Counted from the stretch's first letter, positions 51,678-60,783 are shown. The stretch: 64,000 bases of DNA from ENR-C20 sp942493145 (GCA_942493145.1 OW818679.1:1612001-1676000); one strand, 5' to 3'. Made by a program: numbers and translations. The notes: generated from the letters alone by a model not told the origin.

Positions 51678-52772
51678 TTATTTTTTTCTGTATTCTGCAA
51701 TTAATAAGTCAACCATTCTTCCATAGCTGAAAACGCCGTCAGTTTGCCTATTAGCCTTTAGATAAGCATCGTTGAGTGATGTGATAGTATTTTCCACCGG
51801 CCCTTTATGTCTCTGCCAATAAAGATCATTATCATGCAGATCTTTCTTTACTCCTTCACTTATTCTTTTATTCAAATCAAAATATCTGGCTTTGTCGTGA
51901 TCATACAATGCATTCATTGAGTTAATTAATGCCAGCATGGTACCTGAATATTGAAAATCAACGTTGGGATTCAGGTTGCAGGTAAGATAAGAGATGTAGT
52001 TTGCCTCATCCTCCCGGGCAAATCCATGCTGATGAGCTAATTCATGACAAACAGTTGAAGGAATGGAATAGCTGGGGATATCTACGTTAATATTTACTTC
52101 GCAGGTAAATGGACAGTATAATCCTATAATACCCGAATATGACATGGCTTTGGAAAAGATAACACTCTTGGGACTACCGTAGTTGCCGGAAAAAGCAGGG
52201 TATGTTTTTGCTGCCCTTTCATAGCCCTGGGTTGCCTTGTTAAATACTCCGGAATGGCCTTCAGGAAGAAACATAATGCCTTTGGAATTTTGATGGATTG
52301 AACTTCTCAGGGTATTTGTCTGGTTTATAAGGCTATCACATAAATTACTCAGTTCATCGACTGAAGCAGGATGTGTGTCCAGACCTGCAATTTCAGCAAA
52401 GGGAAGCCTGTTGTAGTTCAAAGACCAGGATATGGTAAGTATAAAATATATAACACTAACAGTAATTAAAATATCTATTAAGAAGTTGAGCAAGCTTTTT
52501 GGTTTACCGGATTTCTGCCTGATTACCTTTATGATTCTCCGGATGATTATAATCAAGGCAATGATCGAAAGAACTATTAACCCTACCTCTGCAATGGAAA
52601 AGGGAACCAATCCCGTTAATTGACTAATTATCTCAATGAACAGTTTGTTAATACCTCTTGAGTATATATTTTCAATGATATGCGGTATAAAAGACGTACT
52701 GTAAAACAGGAGCATACTTAAAGGGAAGAGTAAAATGAGTAGAATCTTTTTTGGGTACCTTTTTATTTTCAT
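51678..52772 (-). CDS. DUF3810 family membrane protein with HExxH motif
   Basis: 364 residues. Three hydrophobic segments at the N-terminus (about 8-30, 48-72, 90-110), then an extracellular domain with VCHELAHQHGFAREDEANYI, a zinc-metalloprotease-type HExxH, and YPAFSGNYGSPKSVIFS. It matches the DUF3810 family, probably a membrane-bound zinc peptidase of unknown substrate. ATG 52772 is preferred over GTG 52784 by ribosome-site spacing. Confidence 0.85.
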   Translation of the reverse strand: MKIKRYPKKILLILLFPLSMLLFYSTSFIPHIIENIYSRGINKLFIEIISQLTGLVPFSIAEVGLIVLSIIALIIIIRRIIKVIRQKSGKPKSLLNFLIDILITVSVIYFILTISWSLNYNRLPFAEIAGLDTHPASVDELSNLCDSLINQTNTLRSSIHQNSKGIMFLPEGHSGVFNKATQGYERAAKTYPAFSGNYGSPKSVIFSKAMSYSGIIGLYCPFTCEVNINVDIPSYSIPSTVCHELAHQHGFAREDEANYISYLTCNLNPNVDFQYSGTMLALINSMNALYDHDKARYFDLNKRISEGVKKDLHDNDLYWQRHKGPVENTITSLNDAYLKANRQTDGVFSYGRMVDLLIAEYRKK

Positions 52773-52937
52773 GTAGTTAACCACTCCAGGTATTAATTAT
52801 AAAACGATAAAGCTAAGCTTTTAAATTATGGAGTAATCTGCGCATTGGTCAATCACAAAATTTTATAATTTAGTGATTGAATTATAACATAAATTCCACC
52901 CCTGCGGGATACATTGAGTTAATTAATTCGGGGTTAA

Positions 52938-52953
52938 GATGTTATAATGAATT
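52938..52953 (+). promoter_or_regulatory. 16-bp TATAAT-containing element, copy 1
   Basis: GATGTTATAATGAATT, identical to copies at 53099 and 55776. It contains TATAAT and the inverted half-sites ATAAT/ATTAT, so it may be both a -10 region and a GntR operator. No -35 box at 16-18 bp is present here. Confidence 0.5.
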
Positions 52954-53080
52954 ATATAAAATCTCAGATATTGTTACAACGGCGGAAATAAGACATAGTA
53001 GCGTATGAGTCGGAAAATGGCTAAATTTAAGGCATTGTGCAGGACGGGATTTAAATTTACACTTAATGTCAAACATTTAA

Positions 53081-53114
53081 TTGACGATAATTAAATATGA
53101 TGTTATAATGAATT
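53081..53114 (+). promoter_or_regulatory. Promoter for the solute-binding protein gene, with element copy 2
   Basis: TTGACG at 53081-53086, exactly 17 bp, TATAAT at 53104-53109. The -10 lies inside the 16-bp repeated element 53099-53114, so a GntR protein bound there would block the promoter. Confidence 0.7.
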
Positions 53115-53223
53115 CGTTGTGATGCGTATTATAACTCAACTAAATTATACTTTAATTCCCTGGTGCTAAAACTCATGTACCGGAGGAAGGTTAGTAAATG
53201 CTGAAATGAAAAGGGGGATATCA

Positions 53224-54741
53224 ATGATGAAAATTCTCAACAAGGTTTTGGCAATGGTGCTAGTTGTTGTTTTTGTTTTTGCTATGGTAGGATGCGGTTC
53301 CAGTTCATCGGTAAACAATAACCAGCCAACCACTCCGACAAATGCAGATGCTTCCTCTTTGCCGGAAAAAACCACTGATTCTGGCGAAAAAGTAACGGTT
53401 ACCTGGGCTACTCTGGCTGGCTTCTATACCGACTGGGCAAAAGGCCTTGCGGATGAATTCACAAAAAAGACGGGAAACGAAGTAAAAATTGTTGAAATGG
53501 ATTTGCCGACGATGTATGAAAAAGAGGTTCTTGACATCGTAGGCGGTACTGGTACATATGACATCATAACCTGGAATGTTTCATGGAAGGGTGAATGGTG
53601 TAATGCAGGTTACGTTTATCCGCTGGACGACTTTATCAAGCGTGACAATGCCACTTACAAGGTTGAAGACATTTCCGAAGCATTGCTGAATGTATCCGGT
53701 GTGTGGAAAGGGGTAACTTACGGTCTTCCCTACTACACTTTCACGCCAGGCCAGTTCTATCGTGTGGACCTTTTTGAGGATGAAACGGAAAAGGCTGCAT
53801 TCAAGGCAAAATACAGTTACGATCTTGATATCCCAAAAACATATGACCAAATGTCCGACATTGCGCAATTCTTTACACGTAAAGCCGGAGACACCCTGAA
53901 AGGGGAGAAACTGACCAAGGACTTTTACGGAATTGGCTTGATGGCCGGCCGCTATGGAAACATATTTGATGAAATCAACACAATCGCTTGGACCTTGGGT
54001 GGTGATGTCATCAAGGATGACGGTTCGGCAGGTGTTAATGATAAGAACTATCTTGATGCTGTTAACATGTACTGTAAAAAGCTGCTTCCATATGCACCGG
54101 CAGGCTCTCTAAGCGGTTCTTACGACTTTGTTGTAGGGCAATTCAATTCTGGTATGATAGCTATGACCGGTCCGATGTACTTGGATCAATGGCCTAATGC
54201 AGTATTGGTTGAGAAGAATATCCCCGGTTCCGAGGCTGGGTGCGCCGGGCTTCCCGGTGGTGGCAAAACCTGGGCAGGCGCTTTTACATTAGGAATTGCA
54301 AAAACCACCAAGAATGCAGAACAAGCCTGGCAGTTCCTGAGTTATATTACCGGACCTGAGGCGCAGAAGAAGTTTGCTGAAGGCGGCGGGAGTACAACAA
54401 GGATGAGCATCTTAAAGGATAAAGAATTCTATACAAGCCATCGTGAACAAGCTGGTCACTTCCCGGTACTCGTAAACATTCTTGATGATTCTGCAAAGAA
54501 TTGGTATACGAATTACATCCATATTCCACAAGGCGCCAAGATTTATGAAGAAGCGCCGACCTGGCTTTCGGCTGCTGCAAGTGGTGAAATGACTCCTGAA
54601 GCAGCAATGGATGGCTTTGCTAAGAAGATTAATGAAATGACGGGTGGCAAAGCGGTAATCAGCAATGAAGGCTTCACAAAACCGTCCGGCTCTTCAGATT
54701 ATGTATTCGACAAGAGCACTCAGGTCCGTAAACCTAAGTAA
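53224..54741 (+). CDS. Sugar ABC transporter substrate-binding lipoprotein (family 1)
   Basis: 505 residues. Lipoprotein signal ending FAMVGC with Cys24, a Ser/Asn/Thr linker, then the solute-binding family 1 fold (VTVTWATLAGFYTDWAKGLA, DIITWNVSWKGEW, GQFNSGMIAMTGPMYLDQW, GLPGGGKTWAGAFTLGIAKT). It binds a sugar or polyol for the permeases at 58955 and 59926. ATG 53224 is chosen because GGGGG is 6-7 nt upstream; 53206 is too early. It has its own promoter (53081) and a hairpin after its stop, so it can be expressed more highly than the rest. Confidence 0.92.
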   Translation: MMKILNKVLAMVLVVVFVFAMVGCGSSSSVNNNQPTTPTNADASSLPEKTTDSGEKVTVTWATLAGFYTDWAKGLADEFTKKTGNEVKIVEMDLPTMYEKEVLDIVGGTGTYDIITWNVSWKGEWCNAGYVYPLDDFIKRDNATYKVEDISEALLNVSGVWKGVTYGLPYYTFTPGQFYRVDLFEDETEKAAFKAKYSYDLDIPKTYDQMSDIAQFFTRKAGDTLKGEKLTKDFYGIGLMAGRYGNIFDEINTIAWTLGGDVIKDDGSAGVNDKNYLDAVNMYCKKLLPYAPAGSLSGSYDFVVGQFNSGMIAMTGPMYLDQWPNAVLVEKNIPGSEAGCAGLPGGGKTWAGAFTLGIAKTTKNAEQAWQFLSYITGPEAQKKFAEGGGSTTRMSILKDKEFYTSHREQAGHFPVLVNILDDSAKNWYTNYIHIPQGAKIYEEAPTWLSAAASGEMTPEAAMDGFAKKINEMTGGKAVISNEGFTKPSGSSDYVFDKSTQVRKPK

Positions 54742-54807
54742 CACAAGTTTCCCATAGCTCTTGAGAATCTTTTATGATGGGAAGGTCACATAAACAACTT
54801 GAAAACT

Positions 54808-54839
54808 GAAGGTGGAAAGAAAATCTTCTTTCCACCTTC
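54808..54839 (+). terminator. Hairpin after the binding protein gene
   Basis: GAAGGTGGAAAGAA (54808-54821) and TTCTTTCCACCTTC (54826-54839), a 14-bp stem with a short loop. No T-run follows, so it is probably a transcript-end or stabilising hairpin. Confidence 0.55.
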
Positions 54840-54873
54840 TAATCCAATAGTAGAGTGCTGGCAAAGTAAATAC

Positions 54874-54902
54874 TTGACCAGTATTCATAATGACTTTATA
54901 AT
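54874..54902 (+). promoter_or_regulatory. Sigma-A-type promoter of the first GntR gene
   Basis: TTGACC at 54874-54879, 17-bp spacer, TATAAT at 54897-54902. Transcription would start about 25 bp before the leader hairpin. Confidence 0.7.
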
Positions 54903-54934
54903 AAATTTATAAGATTACAAATTTAACTTGAATG

Positions 54935-54977
54935 AAATATATAATCCGTTTTTAGCTGGATTATATATTTTATTTTT
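54935..54977 (+). terminator. Leader hairpin with U-run (attenuator candidate)
   Basis: AAATATATAATCC (54935-54947) pairs exactly with 54958-54970 (13 bp, 10-nt loop), followed by TATTTTT. It sits directly before the ribosome site of the first GntR gene, so it may act as an attenuator. It also argues that the upstream in-frame ATG 54928 is not the real start. Confidence 0.6.
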
Positions 54978-54996
54978 AAGGAAGGATGGGAACGTT

Positions 54997-55719
54997 ATTA
55001 CTACTGGTGCTCCATTGTATTACAAAGTATATAATGCATTAAGAAACAAAATTGAGGCGGGAGAATTCTCAAAAGGCGATTTATTGCCTACTGAACTCGA
55101 ATTGGAAAATTTATTCAAAGTGAGTAGGATAACGATACGAAAAGCTATTGAAATGCTCTCTAACGAAGGTTTTGTTGCAACAAGACAGGGTAAGGGTACA
55201 GAGGTACTTGATCCAAAAACTACGCAGAAATTGAATAGTGTTACCTCCTTTTCTGAGACCCTGTTGGAAAAAGGTTATAATGTTTCATCAAAGAATGTAC
55301 AGATTGAACTTATAAAACCTCCTGGCCGCGTGGCTTCAGAACTCAAAATCGACCTTGACACTGAAGTTGTTAGAGTTTACAGAATCAGGCTGGCTAATGA
55401 TAAGCCGATAGCAATTATGATTAATTATTTACGGGCAGAAATGGTCCCGGGAATAGAAAGTAAGATTAATATGGCTGATTCTCTTTATCGCTTTTTGGAG
55501 ACTGAGTATAATATTGTATTTGACAGTGCTGTTGAGAATATAGGTGCCAGAGCGGCAGGTACTACAGAGGCTGAAATGCTTCAAATACCCGAAGGGGCAC
55601 CTTTGATTACAAGCAGGAGGGTCACTTCCGCTGATGGTAAACCCATTGAAGTTGTTGTCTCAAGTATAGTAGCAGATAAATATGAGTACAAGGTTTTTCT
55701 AAAAGGCAGACCGGCATAA
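54997..55719 (+). CDS. GntR/HutC family regulator, paralog 1 (ATT start)
   Basis: 240 residues when read from ATT 54997. N-terminal winged helix (YYKVYNALRNKIEAGEFSKG, LLPTELELENLFKVSRITIR) and C-terminal UTRA ligand domain (VVRVYRIRLANDKPIAIMIN, GAPLITSRRVTSADGKPIEV). Other possible start: ATG 54928, but that stretch contains a hairpin and U-run and codes for an unrelated hydrophobic peptide. GGATGG lies 7 nt before the ATT. The second paralog has the same arrangement and exactly the same length. Likely represses the sugar genes and itself by binding the TATAAT-containing element. Ligand is probably a phosphosugar. Confidence 0.8.
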   Translation: MTTGAPLYYKVYNALRNKIEAGEFSKGDLLPTELELENLFKVSRITIRKAIEMLSNEGFVATRQGKGTEVLDPKTTQKLNSVTSFSETLLEKGYNVSSKNVQIELIKPPGRVASELKIDLDTEVVRVYRIRLANDKPIAIMINYLRAEMVPGIESKINMADSLYRFLETEYNIVFDSAVENIGARAAGTTEAEMLQIPEGAPLITSRRVTSADGKPIEVVVSSIVADKYEYKVFLKGRPA

Positions 55720-55763
55720 TTAAAACAAATTAGAAATTGAATACTGGAAAAATTAGCTTGAAT

Positions 55764-55811
55764 AAAAAACATTATGATGTTATAATGAATTATGACATCA
55801 TAATGTTTTTT
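55764..55811 (+). terminator. Terminator carrying element copy 3 in its loop
   Basis: AAAAAACATTATGATGT (55764-55780) pairs with 55795-55811 over 17 bp, and the right arm ends in the U-run. The 14-nt loop plus arm contain GATGTTATAATGAATT (55776-55791), the third copy of the repeated element. It may be both terminator of the first GntR gene and operator or attenuator of the second. Confidence 0.7.
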
Positions 55812-55853
55812 TGCTTAATTAGCAACTAAATCTAATGGAGAGGATGGAGTGCT

Positions 55854-56576
55854 ATTTCTACAAGTGCACCGCTGTATCATAAGGTATATAGCTCTTTAAG
55901 AAACAAAATAGAAGTTGGAGAATATATAAAAGGCGATTTTCTTCCGACCGAGCAAGAATTACAAAATCAATTTAACGTAAGCAGAATAACAATTAGAAAA
56001 GCAGTAGAAATTCTGTCAAATGAAGGTTTTGTAGCTACAAGACAGGGTAAGGGCACCGAAGTTCTTGATCCAAAGACAACGCAGAAATTAAATTATGTCA
56101 CTTCATTTACAGAAACTTTATCGGAAAAAGGTTATAATGTTTCATCGGAAAACGTGCAGGTAGATTTTATTAAGCCACCCAGCCGTGTGGCTTCTGAACT
56201 CAAAATTGATCAAAATACTTATGTAGTAAGGATATACAGAATAAGACTGGCTAATGACATACCTATTGCGATTATGATCAATTATTTATCGGCGGAAATA
56301 GTTCCGGGGATTGAAAAGAAAATCAAATTGATTGGTTCTCTTTACCGCTTTTTAGAGTCGGAATATAATATCGTAATCGATTGCGCAGTTGAAAATATCG
56401 GAGCCAGATCTGCGGGTGTCACTGAAGTGGAAATGCTTCAGGTATCTGAGGGTACACCACTTCTCACCAGTAGACGCATTACCTTCAGTAACGGTAAACC
56501 TATAGAAGTTGTAATATCCAGTATTGTCGCTGATAGATACGAGTATAACGTGTTCCTGAATGGAAGGCCGGGTTAG
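55854..56576 (+). CDS. GntR/HutC family regulator, paralog 2 (ATT start)
   Basis: 240 residues read from ATT 55854. No ATG, GTG or TTG occurs in frame between the stop TAA at 55833-55835 and the DNA-binding domain. GGATGG lies 6 nt before ATT, as in the first paralog. The frame is fully open: YHKVYSSLRNKIEVGEYIKG, LPTEQELQNQFNVSRITIRK, then the UTRA domain (VVRIYRIRLANDIPIAIMIN, GTPLLTSRRITFSNGKPIEV). The first paralog is close in sequence and identical in length. An ordinary start-codon search would shorten the gene to a start at 56154 and lose the helix-turn-helix. A dead start codon is the alternative. Confidence 0.75.
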   Translation: MSTSAPLYHKVYSSLRNKIEVGEYIKGDFLPTEQELQNQFNVSRITIRKAVEILSNEGFVATRQGKGTEVLDPKTTQKLNYVTSFTETLSEKGYNVSSENVQVDFIKPPSRVASELKIDQNTYVVRIYRIRLANDIPIAIMINYLSAEIVPGIEKKIKLIGSLYRFLESEYNIVIDCAVENIGARSAGVTEVEMLQVSEGTPLLTSRRITFSNGKPIEVVISSIVADRYEYNVFLNGRPG

Positions 56577-56656
56577 AATAAACAGTGTTTTTAGTTAATC
56601 GTGCATTTAATACACCTATAAATATATATCTAAATTATGAATAGGAGGGTCATAAC

Positions 56657-57385
56657 ATGATAAAAAAAGAAGATTGGGGTTTTACTAATCCTGTTGTTTC
56701 TGATTTGTACGGCAGGCCTCCCCTGGTATGGAAAGATATGGATGTACATCTGGTCGTTTACGAAACGGATATTGAGAACATTGAAAAGGTGGTACCGGAG
56801 CCTTTGAAGGTAAGAACCAATAAAGTTATCGTATGGCATTCCCAGTTTACACTTGGAACAACGCAGGGGTCTTTTAAGGAAACTGCAATCTATGTGCAGG
56901 TTGAACATAACGGCATCGAGGGTGATTACGAACCGTTTTTATACGTAAACAACCATTTGCCGCTGACTGCAGGACGTGAAATTTGGGGATATCAGAAAAA
57001 GATGGCGAGCATTGAAATCGTTCCCGAGATGGAAGCGGTAAGAGCTCAGACTGACCGTTTAGGGCATGAGATAGTCAAAGCCCTTGTAGTACCCAGGTAT
57101 GAAGCGGAAATGAGTGAAGTACCCTGGAGTAGTGAGGGGGTTTATTCATTAAAGTATATTCCAAGCGCGGAAGAAGGCGGAGAGCCTGTAAGAGAGCTTG
57201 TGCTCACCGCTGGCAAGTTTACTGCCCAGGAAGGAAAATTCTTCGGTGGTCCTGCTTCTGTCAAATTTGAAAGGTCCGAAATAGACCCTACATATATACT
57301 GGAACCCAAAAAGATCCTTGGCGGCTTCTATGGAAAAGGTGACCTTTATCTGCCTTTTGGCAAGATCGTACACAATTATAAATAA
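56657..57385 (+). CDS. Acetoacetate decarboxylase family protein
   Basis: 242 residues of the acetoacetate-decarboxylase superfamily. The Lys-Lys pair of the active site is present at 114-115 in REIWGYQKKMA, matching Lys115/116 of the Clostridium acetobutylicum enzyme; GREIWGYQKK and the C-terminal GGFYGKGDLYLPFGKIVH are typical. Lysine forms a Schiff base with a keto group. Some members are not decarboxylases but aldolase- or dehydratase-like. It is first in the operon after the regulators and precedes a sugar kinase, so a keto-sugar or a keto acid is a more likely substrate than acetoacetate. ATG 56657 follows AGGAGGG. Confidence 0.85.
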   Translation: MIKKEDWGFTNPVVSDLYGRPPLVWKDMDVHLVVYETDIENIEKVVPEPLKVRTNKVIVWHSQFTLGTTQGSFKETAIYVQVEHNGIEGDYEPFLYVNNHLPLTAGREIWGYQKKMASIEIVPEMEAVRAQTDRLGHEIVKALVVPRYEAEMSEVPWSSEGVYSLKYIPSAEEGGEPVRELVLTAGKFTAQEGKFFGGPASVKFERSEIDPTYILEPKKILGGFYGKGDLYLPFGKIVHNYK

Positions 57386-57406
57386 ATTATACATAAGGTG
57401 GATATT

Positions 57407-58933
57407 ATGAATGTATTTATCATTGCGTTTGATTTAGGTACAGGGGGGAGTAAGGCATCCATCTATGATGTGGATGGGAACTGTTTATTCAGCCATTTCG
57501 AGTCATACAGCACATTTTTTCCTAATCAGGGATGGCATGAACAGAAGCCTGAGGACTGGTGGAAAGCTATAGTTGATGGAACCAGGTCGCTGATAGAAAA
57601 ATCCGGAATTAAAAAAAATGAAATCAGGTATCTGGCTATTTCTGGTCATAGCATGGCGGTGGTTCCGGTCGATGAAAGCGGAACACTTCTAAAGAATACA
57701 GTGCCAATATGGTCGGATACAAGAGCAGTAAAACAATCTGACGAATTTTTTACGCGGATAGATTATTCCGATTGGTATACTACGACTGGGAATGGTTTTT
57801 CAAAGGAATGCTATGCTGTTTTCAAAATGATGTGGTATAGGGAAAACGAGCCGGACCTTTATCGTAAAACGTATAAAATCCTTGGGACCAAGGACTATAT
57901 CAATCTAAAATTGACGGGGAATTTCCTGACTGACAATTCCTACGCTTCTGGATCAGGCGTCTACGATTTAAAAAAACGAGAATACAAAAAGGAATATATT
58001 GAAGCCAGTCTGCTGTCAAAAGACATTTTCCCTGAAATCGTTTCTTCGCATACTCCTGTAGGAACAATTTTACCTGAAATAGCCAACATTATGAATTTAC
58101 CTGAAGGCCTTGTTGTAATGTCAGGCGGAGTTGATAATTCCTGTATGGCTTTGGGCGCGGGGAATCTGAAAGCAGGAAGGGTATACCTTTCTCTGGGGTC
58201 CTCGGCATGGATCGCAGTATCGTCTGAAAATCCGGTTATCGATAGTACCATAAAGCCGTTTGTATTTGACCATGTAGTGCCGGGGCTGTATACTTCCGCT
58301 ACATCGATATTTTCTGCAGGAAGTTCATTACGTTGGGTGAATGAAACCATTTGTCCTGCTTTCAAGGAAATGGCGTTATCAAATGACAGGGACGTATATG
58401 ACCTTCTCGTAGAGTCAGCGATGAAGTCTCCTGTCGGCTCGAATGGAATAATATTTAATCCCAGCCTGGCCGGTGCGCCGGCGGCATATCCCGGCAGGAA
58501 TGTCAGGGGTGCCTTCCTGGGATTGGAATTGAGGCACTCAATATCCGATGTGATACGTGCAGTTCTGGAAGGAATAACACTTGACCTTTGCCTCATGCAC
58601 AGGAAACTTGAAGATATCTGTGATATTGACAAGAATATAGTAATTGTTGGTGGAGGAAGTAAAAATAAAGCCTGGATACAGATGTTTGCCGATGTATTCG
58701 ACCGTACTTTTACAAGGATAAATATTGAGCAGGATGCTGCTTCATTAGGTGCGGCTGCAATTGCGGCTGTTGGGTCGGGAATATGGAAGGATTACAGTGT
58801 TATTGAAAAGGTTATCAAAAGGGTAGAAAGCATAGAACCTATCGATGAAAATGCAAAAGAATATTCTAAATTGTCAGTCGCTTATTCAAATACTCTCAAA
58901 TATTTATCGGAAATCGGCAATATCATGACTTAA
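57407..58933 (+). CDS. FGGY-family carbohydrate kinase
   Basis: 508 residues with the two-domain FGGY sugar-kinase fold: FIIAFDLGTGGSKASIYDVD at the start, WHEQKPEDWWKAI, PIWSDTRA, and GGGSKNKAWIQMFADVFDR with GAAAIAAVGSG near the end. It phosphorylates a sugar or polyol with ATP. It is most like xylulokinase-type members, but the exact sugar is unknown. ATG 57407 is chosen over GTG 57398 because AAGGTGG precedes it. It is followed 21 bp later by the permease genes, so it belongs to the uptake operon. Confidence 0.9.
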   Translation: MNVFIIAFDLGTGGSKASIYDVDGNCLFSHFESYSTFFPNQGWHEQKPEDWWKAIVDGTRSLIEKSGIKKNEIRYLAISGHSMAVVPVDESGTLLKNTVPIWSDTRAVKQSDEFFTRIDYSDWYTTTGNGFSKECYAVFKMMWYRENEPDLYRKTYKILGTKDYINLKLTGNFLTDNSYASGSGVYDLKKREYKKEYIEASLLSKDIFPEIVSSHTPVGTILPEIANIMNLPEGLVVMSGGVDNSCMALGAGNLKAGRVYLSLGSSAWIAVSSENPVIDSTIKPFVFDHVVPGLYTSATSIFSAGSSLRWVNETICPAFKEMALSNDRDVYDLLVESAMKSPVGSNGIIFNPSLAGAPAAYPGRNVRGAFLGLELRHSISDVIRAVLEGITLDLCLMHRKLEDICDIDKNIVIVGGGSKNKAWIQMFADVFDRTFTRINIEQDAASLGAAAIAAVGSGIWKDYSVIEKVIKRVESIEPIDENAKEYSKLSVAYSNTLKYLSEIGNIMT

Positions 58934-58954
58934 TGTCAAGAGTGGAGTGTCGGT

Positions 58955-59902
58955 ATGAAAATAATAAAACGAACAATATTAGAATCCGTAAGTGATCGAA
59001 AAACGAAAAAGATCATGTCGGATGGTGCTTATGGCACATTGTTGATTACTCCCGCTATGATTGTTTTGTTCTTTTTCGGATTATTTCCGTTGTTCTATGC
59101 CATCAACCTATCCCTGAGACATGTGGATTTAACGGCAGGACCAGCTGCTCCTTGGGAATTTGTAGGTTTTGATAATTTCAGGTATGCTTTGAATAACGGT
59201 GTTTTTTTTGATGCATCCATGCGTACACTTCTTTTCGCAGTTATATCAGTCGGGATTCAAATGGTTCTAGGAATTTATCTTGCATTCCTGATCAACAAGT
59301 TGAAATGGTTTAAAGGCATAATAAGGGCACTTTTCCTTTTGCCTCTTGCCTCAGCACCCGCTGCAGTAGGAATGATCTGGCGTTATTTGTATGATTCGGA
59401 TTTCGGGGTTTTCAATGCAGCACTCAAGGCTATCGGGATGCAGCCGCTCAACTGGCTGGGTGATAGTAAAGTTGCTTTATTCAGTATTATCATATTTGAT
59501 GTTTGGCAATGGACACCGTTTATTTTACTTATAACCCTGGCTGGCCTTCAATCATTGCCGCGAGAGCCTTTTGAGGCGGCAGAACTGGATGCGGCTTCTA
59601 AATTCAGGGTTTTGACTCGATTGACTTTTCCCTTACTGTCGCCTGTGCTGACATTGATTTTCATTTTACGTTCAATTGATGCAGCCCGATTATATGACCC
59701 TATCGCCACAACGACCCGCGGTGGGCCTGGCTCGGCAACGGAAACCGTCACATATCTGCTTTACAGGGTAGGTCTTAAACAATTCCGTTTGGATCAGGCA
59801 AGTGCGATGGCATTGCTTATACTATTTGCAATTATTTTGTTTTCAGGATTTGTGTTACGCCGTCTTATGAAGGAACAAGCTAATCGGGCCAGATCCAAAT
59901 AA
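58955..59902 (+). CDS. Sugar ABC transporter permease 1 (MalF-like)
   Basis: 315 residues with six main transmembrane segments and the cytoplasmic EAA loop (EAAELDAASKFRVLTRLTFP). It is the first of two permeases of a carbohydrate-type ABC importer. ATG 58955 follows AGAGTGGAGTG. Operon spacing to the kinase is 21 bp. Confidence 0.92.
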   Translation: MKIIKRTILESVSDRKTKKIMSDGAYGTLLITPAMIVLFFFGLFPLFYAINLSLRHVDLTAGPAAPWEFVGFDNFRYALNNGVFFDASMRTLLFAVISVGIQMVLGIYLAFLINKLKWFKGIIRALFLLPLASAPAAVGMIWRYLYDSDFGVFNAALKAIGMQPLNWLGDSKVALFSIIIFDVWQWTPFILLITLAGLQSLPREPFEAAELDAASKFRVLTRLTFPLLSPVLTLIFILRSIDAARLYDPIATTTRGGPGSATETVTYLLYRVGLKQFRLDQASAMALLILFAIILFSGFVLRRLMKEQANRARSK

Positions 59903-59925
59903 TCGAATACAAGGAAGGTGTTGAA

Positions 59926-60783
59926 ATGCGTCCTCAAAAAGTTTCACCCATGGATATCCTGAGAATGTCTATTGTTATTGCTATACTGATAGTGGCGCTT
60001 TTTCCAATCTATTGGATGATTGGAACATCTGTGAAACCTACGGAGCTTATTCTTAGGAATCCCCCGGTATTTTTCTATCAACCTACGTTTGAACACTATT
60101 TATACGCGTTTAATCAGGCTGATTTTACGCACTACATATTAAATACACTTATCGTTGCGCTTGGTTCAACAGCAATTGTAATTGTATGTGGTTCGTTGGC
60201 ATCCTACGCTTTTGCCAGATACAACATCGGAGGAGGAAACCTGATGTTCTTCATCCTGACTACCCGCATGATGCCTGCTATTGCAGTTGTCCTTCCTTTC
60301 TTTATAATATTCCGCACAGCTGGCAATACTGCAGTCGGGCAATTTTTCCAATTGGGACTAGACAAACTCGGTACATTGATAGTGTCGTACACTATTTTCA
60401 ATCTCCCATTTGCAATATGGCTGATGCACTCCTTTTTCCAGGATATACCTACAGAATTGGAGGATTCCGCCCGACTGGACGGATTTACCCGTTTCAAAGT
60501 GTTTTTAAAAGTGGTTTTGCCGTTGGCAGCTCCAGGTATCGCCGTAACCGCTATCTTTTGCCTGTTATTCTCATGGAATGAGTACTTATTTGCATCAGTT
60601 CTTACACGCGATGCTGCAAAAACGATAACAGTCGGGGTAGGAGATTTCTGGACGCAGCGTGGTATATTATGGGGGCCGTTATCGGCTGCAGCTACGGTAT
60701 GTGTCGTACCTATGATAGTATTCGCGATGATATTGCAAAAGTGGATAGTCAGAGGTTTGACTTTCGGTGCTGTAAAAGGCTGA
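59926..60783 (+). CDS. Sugar ABC transporter permease 2 (MalG-like)
   Basis: 285 residues, six transmembrane segments and an EAA loop (LEDSARLDGFTRFKVFLKVV). It would form the membrane pore together with permease 1. ATG 59926 follows AAGGAAGGTG. It is followed by a small two-helix membrane protein and the ATPases. Confidence 0.92.
   Translation: MRPQKVSPMDILRMSIVIAILIVALFPIYWMIGTSVKPTELILRNPPVFFYQPTFEHYLYAFNQADFTHYILNTLIVALGSTAIVIVCGSLASYAFARYNIGGGNLMFFILTTRMMPAIAVVLPFFIIFRTAGNTAVGQFFQLGLDKLGTLIVSYTIFNLPFAIWLMHSFFQDIPTELEDSARLDGFTRFKVFLKVVLPLAAPGIAVTAIFCLLFSWNEYLFASVLTRDAAKTITVGVGDFWTQRGILWGPLSAAATVCVVPMIVFAMILQKWIVRGLTFGAVKG

Larger units (their letters stand above)
52773..53223. other. Control region upstream of the sugar-uptake island
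   Basis: About 450 bp without a gene, AT-rich. It holds two exact copies of GATGTTATAATGAATT (52938-52953 and 53099-53114), a sigma-A promoter built on the second one, and a related ATGTTATAAT on the minus strand at 52881-52890. No protein-like frame is seen. Confidence 0.6.

Noticed and set aside
57961..58632. 223-codon minus-strand frame
   Set aside because: Lies fully inside the FGGY kinase gene and has no ribosome site or recognisable motif.
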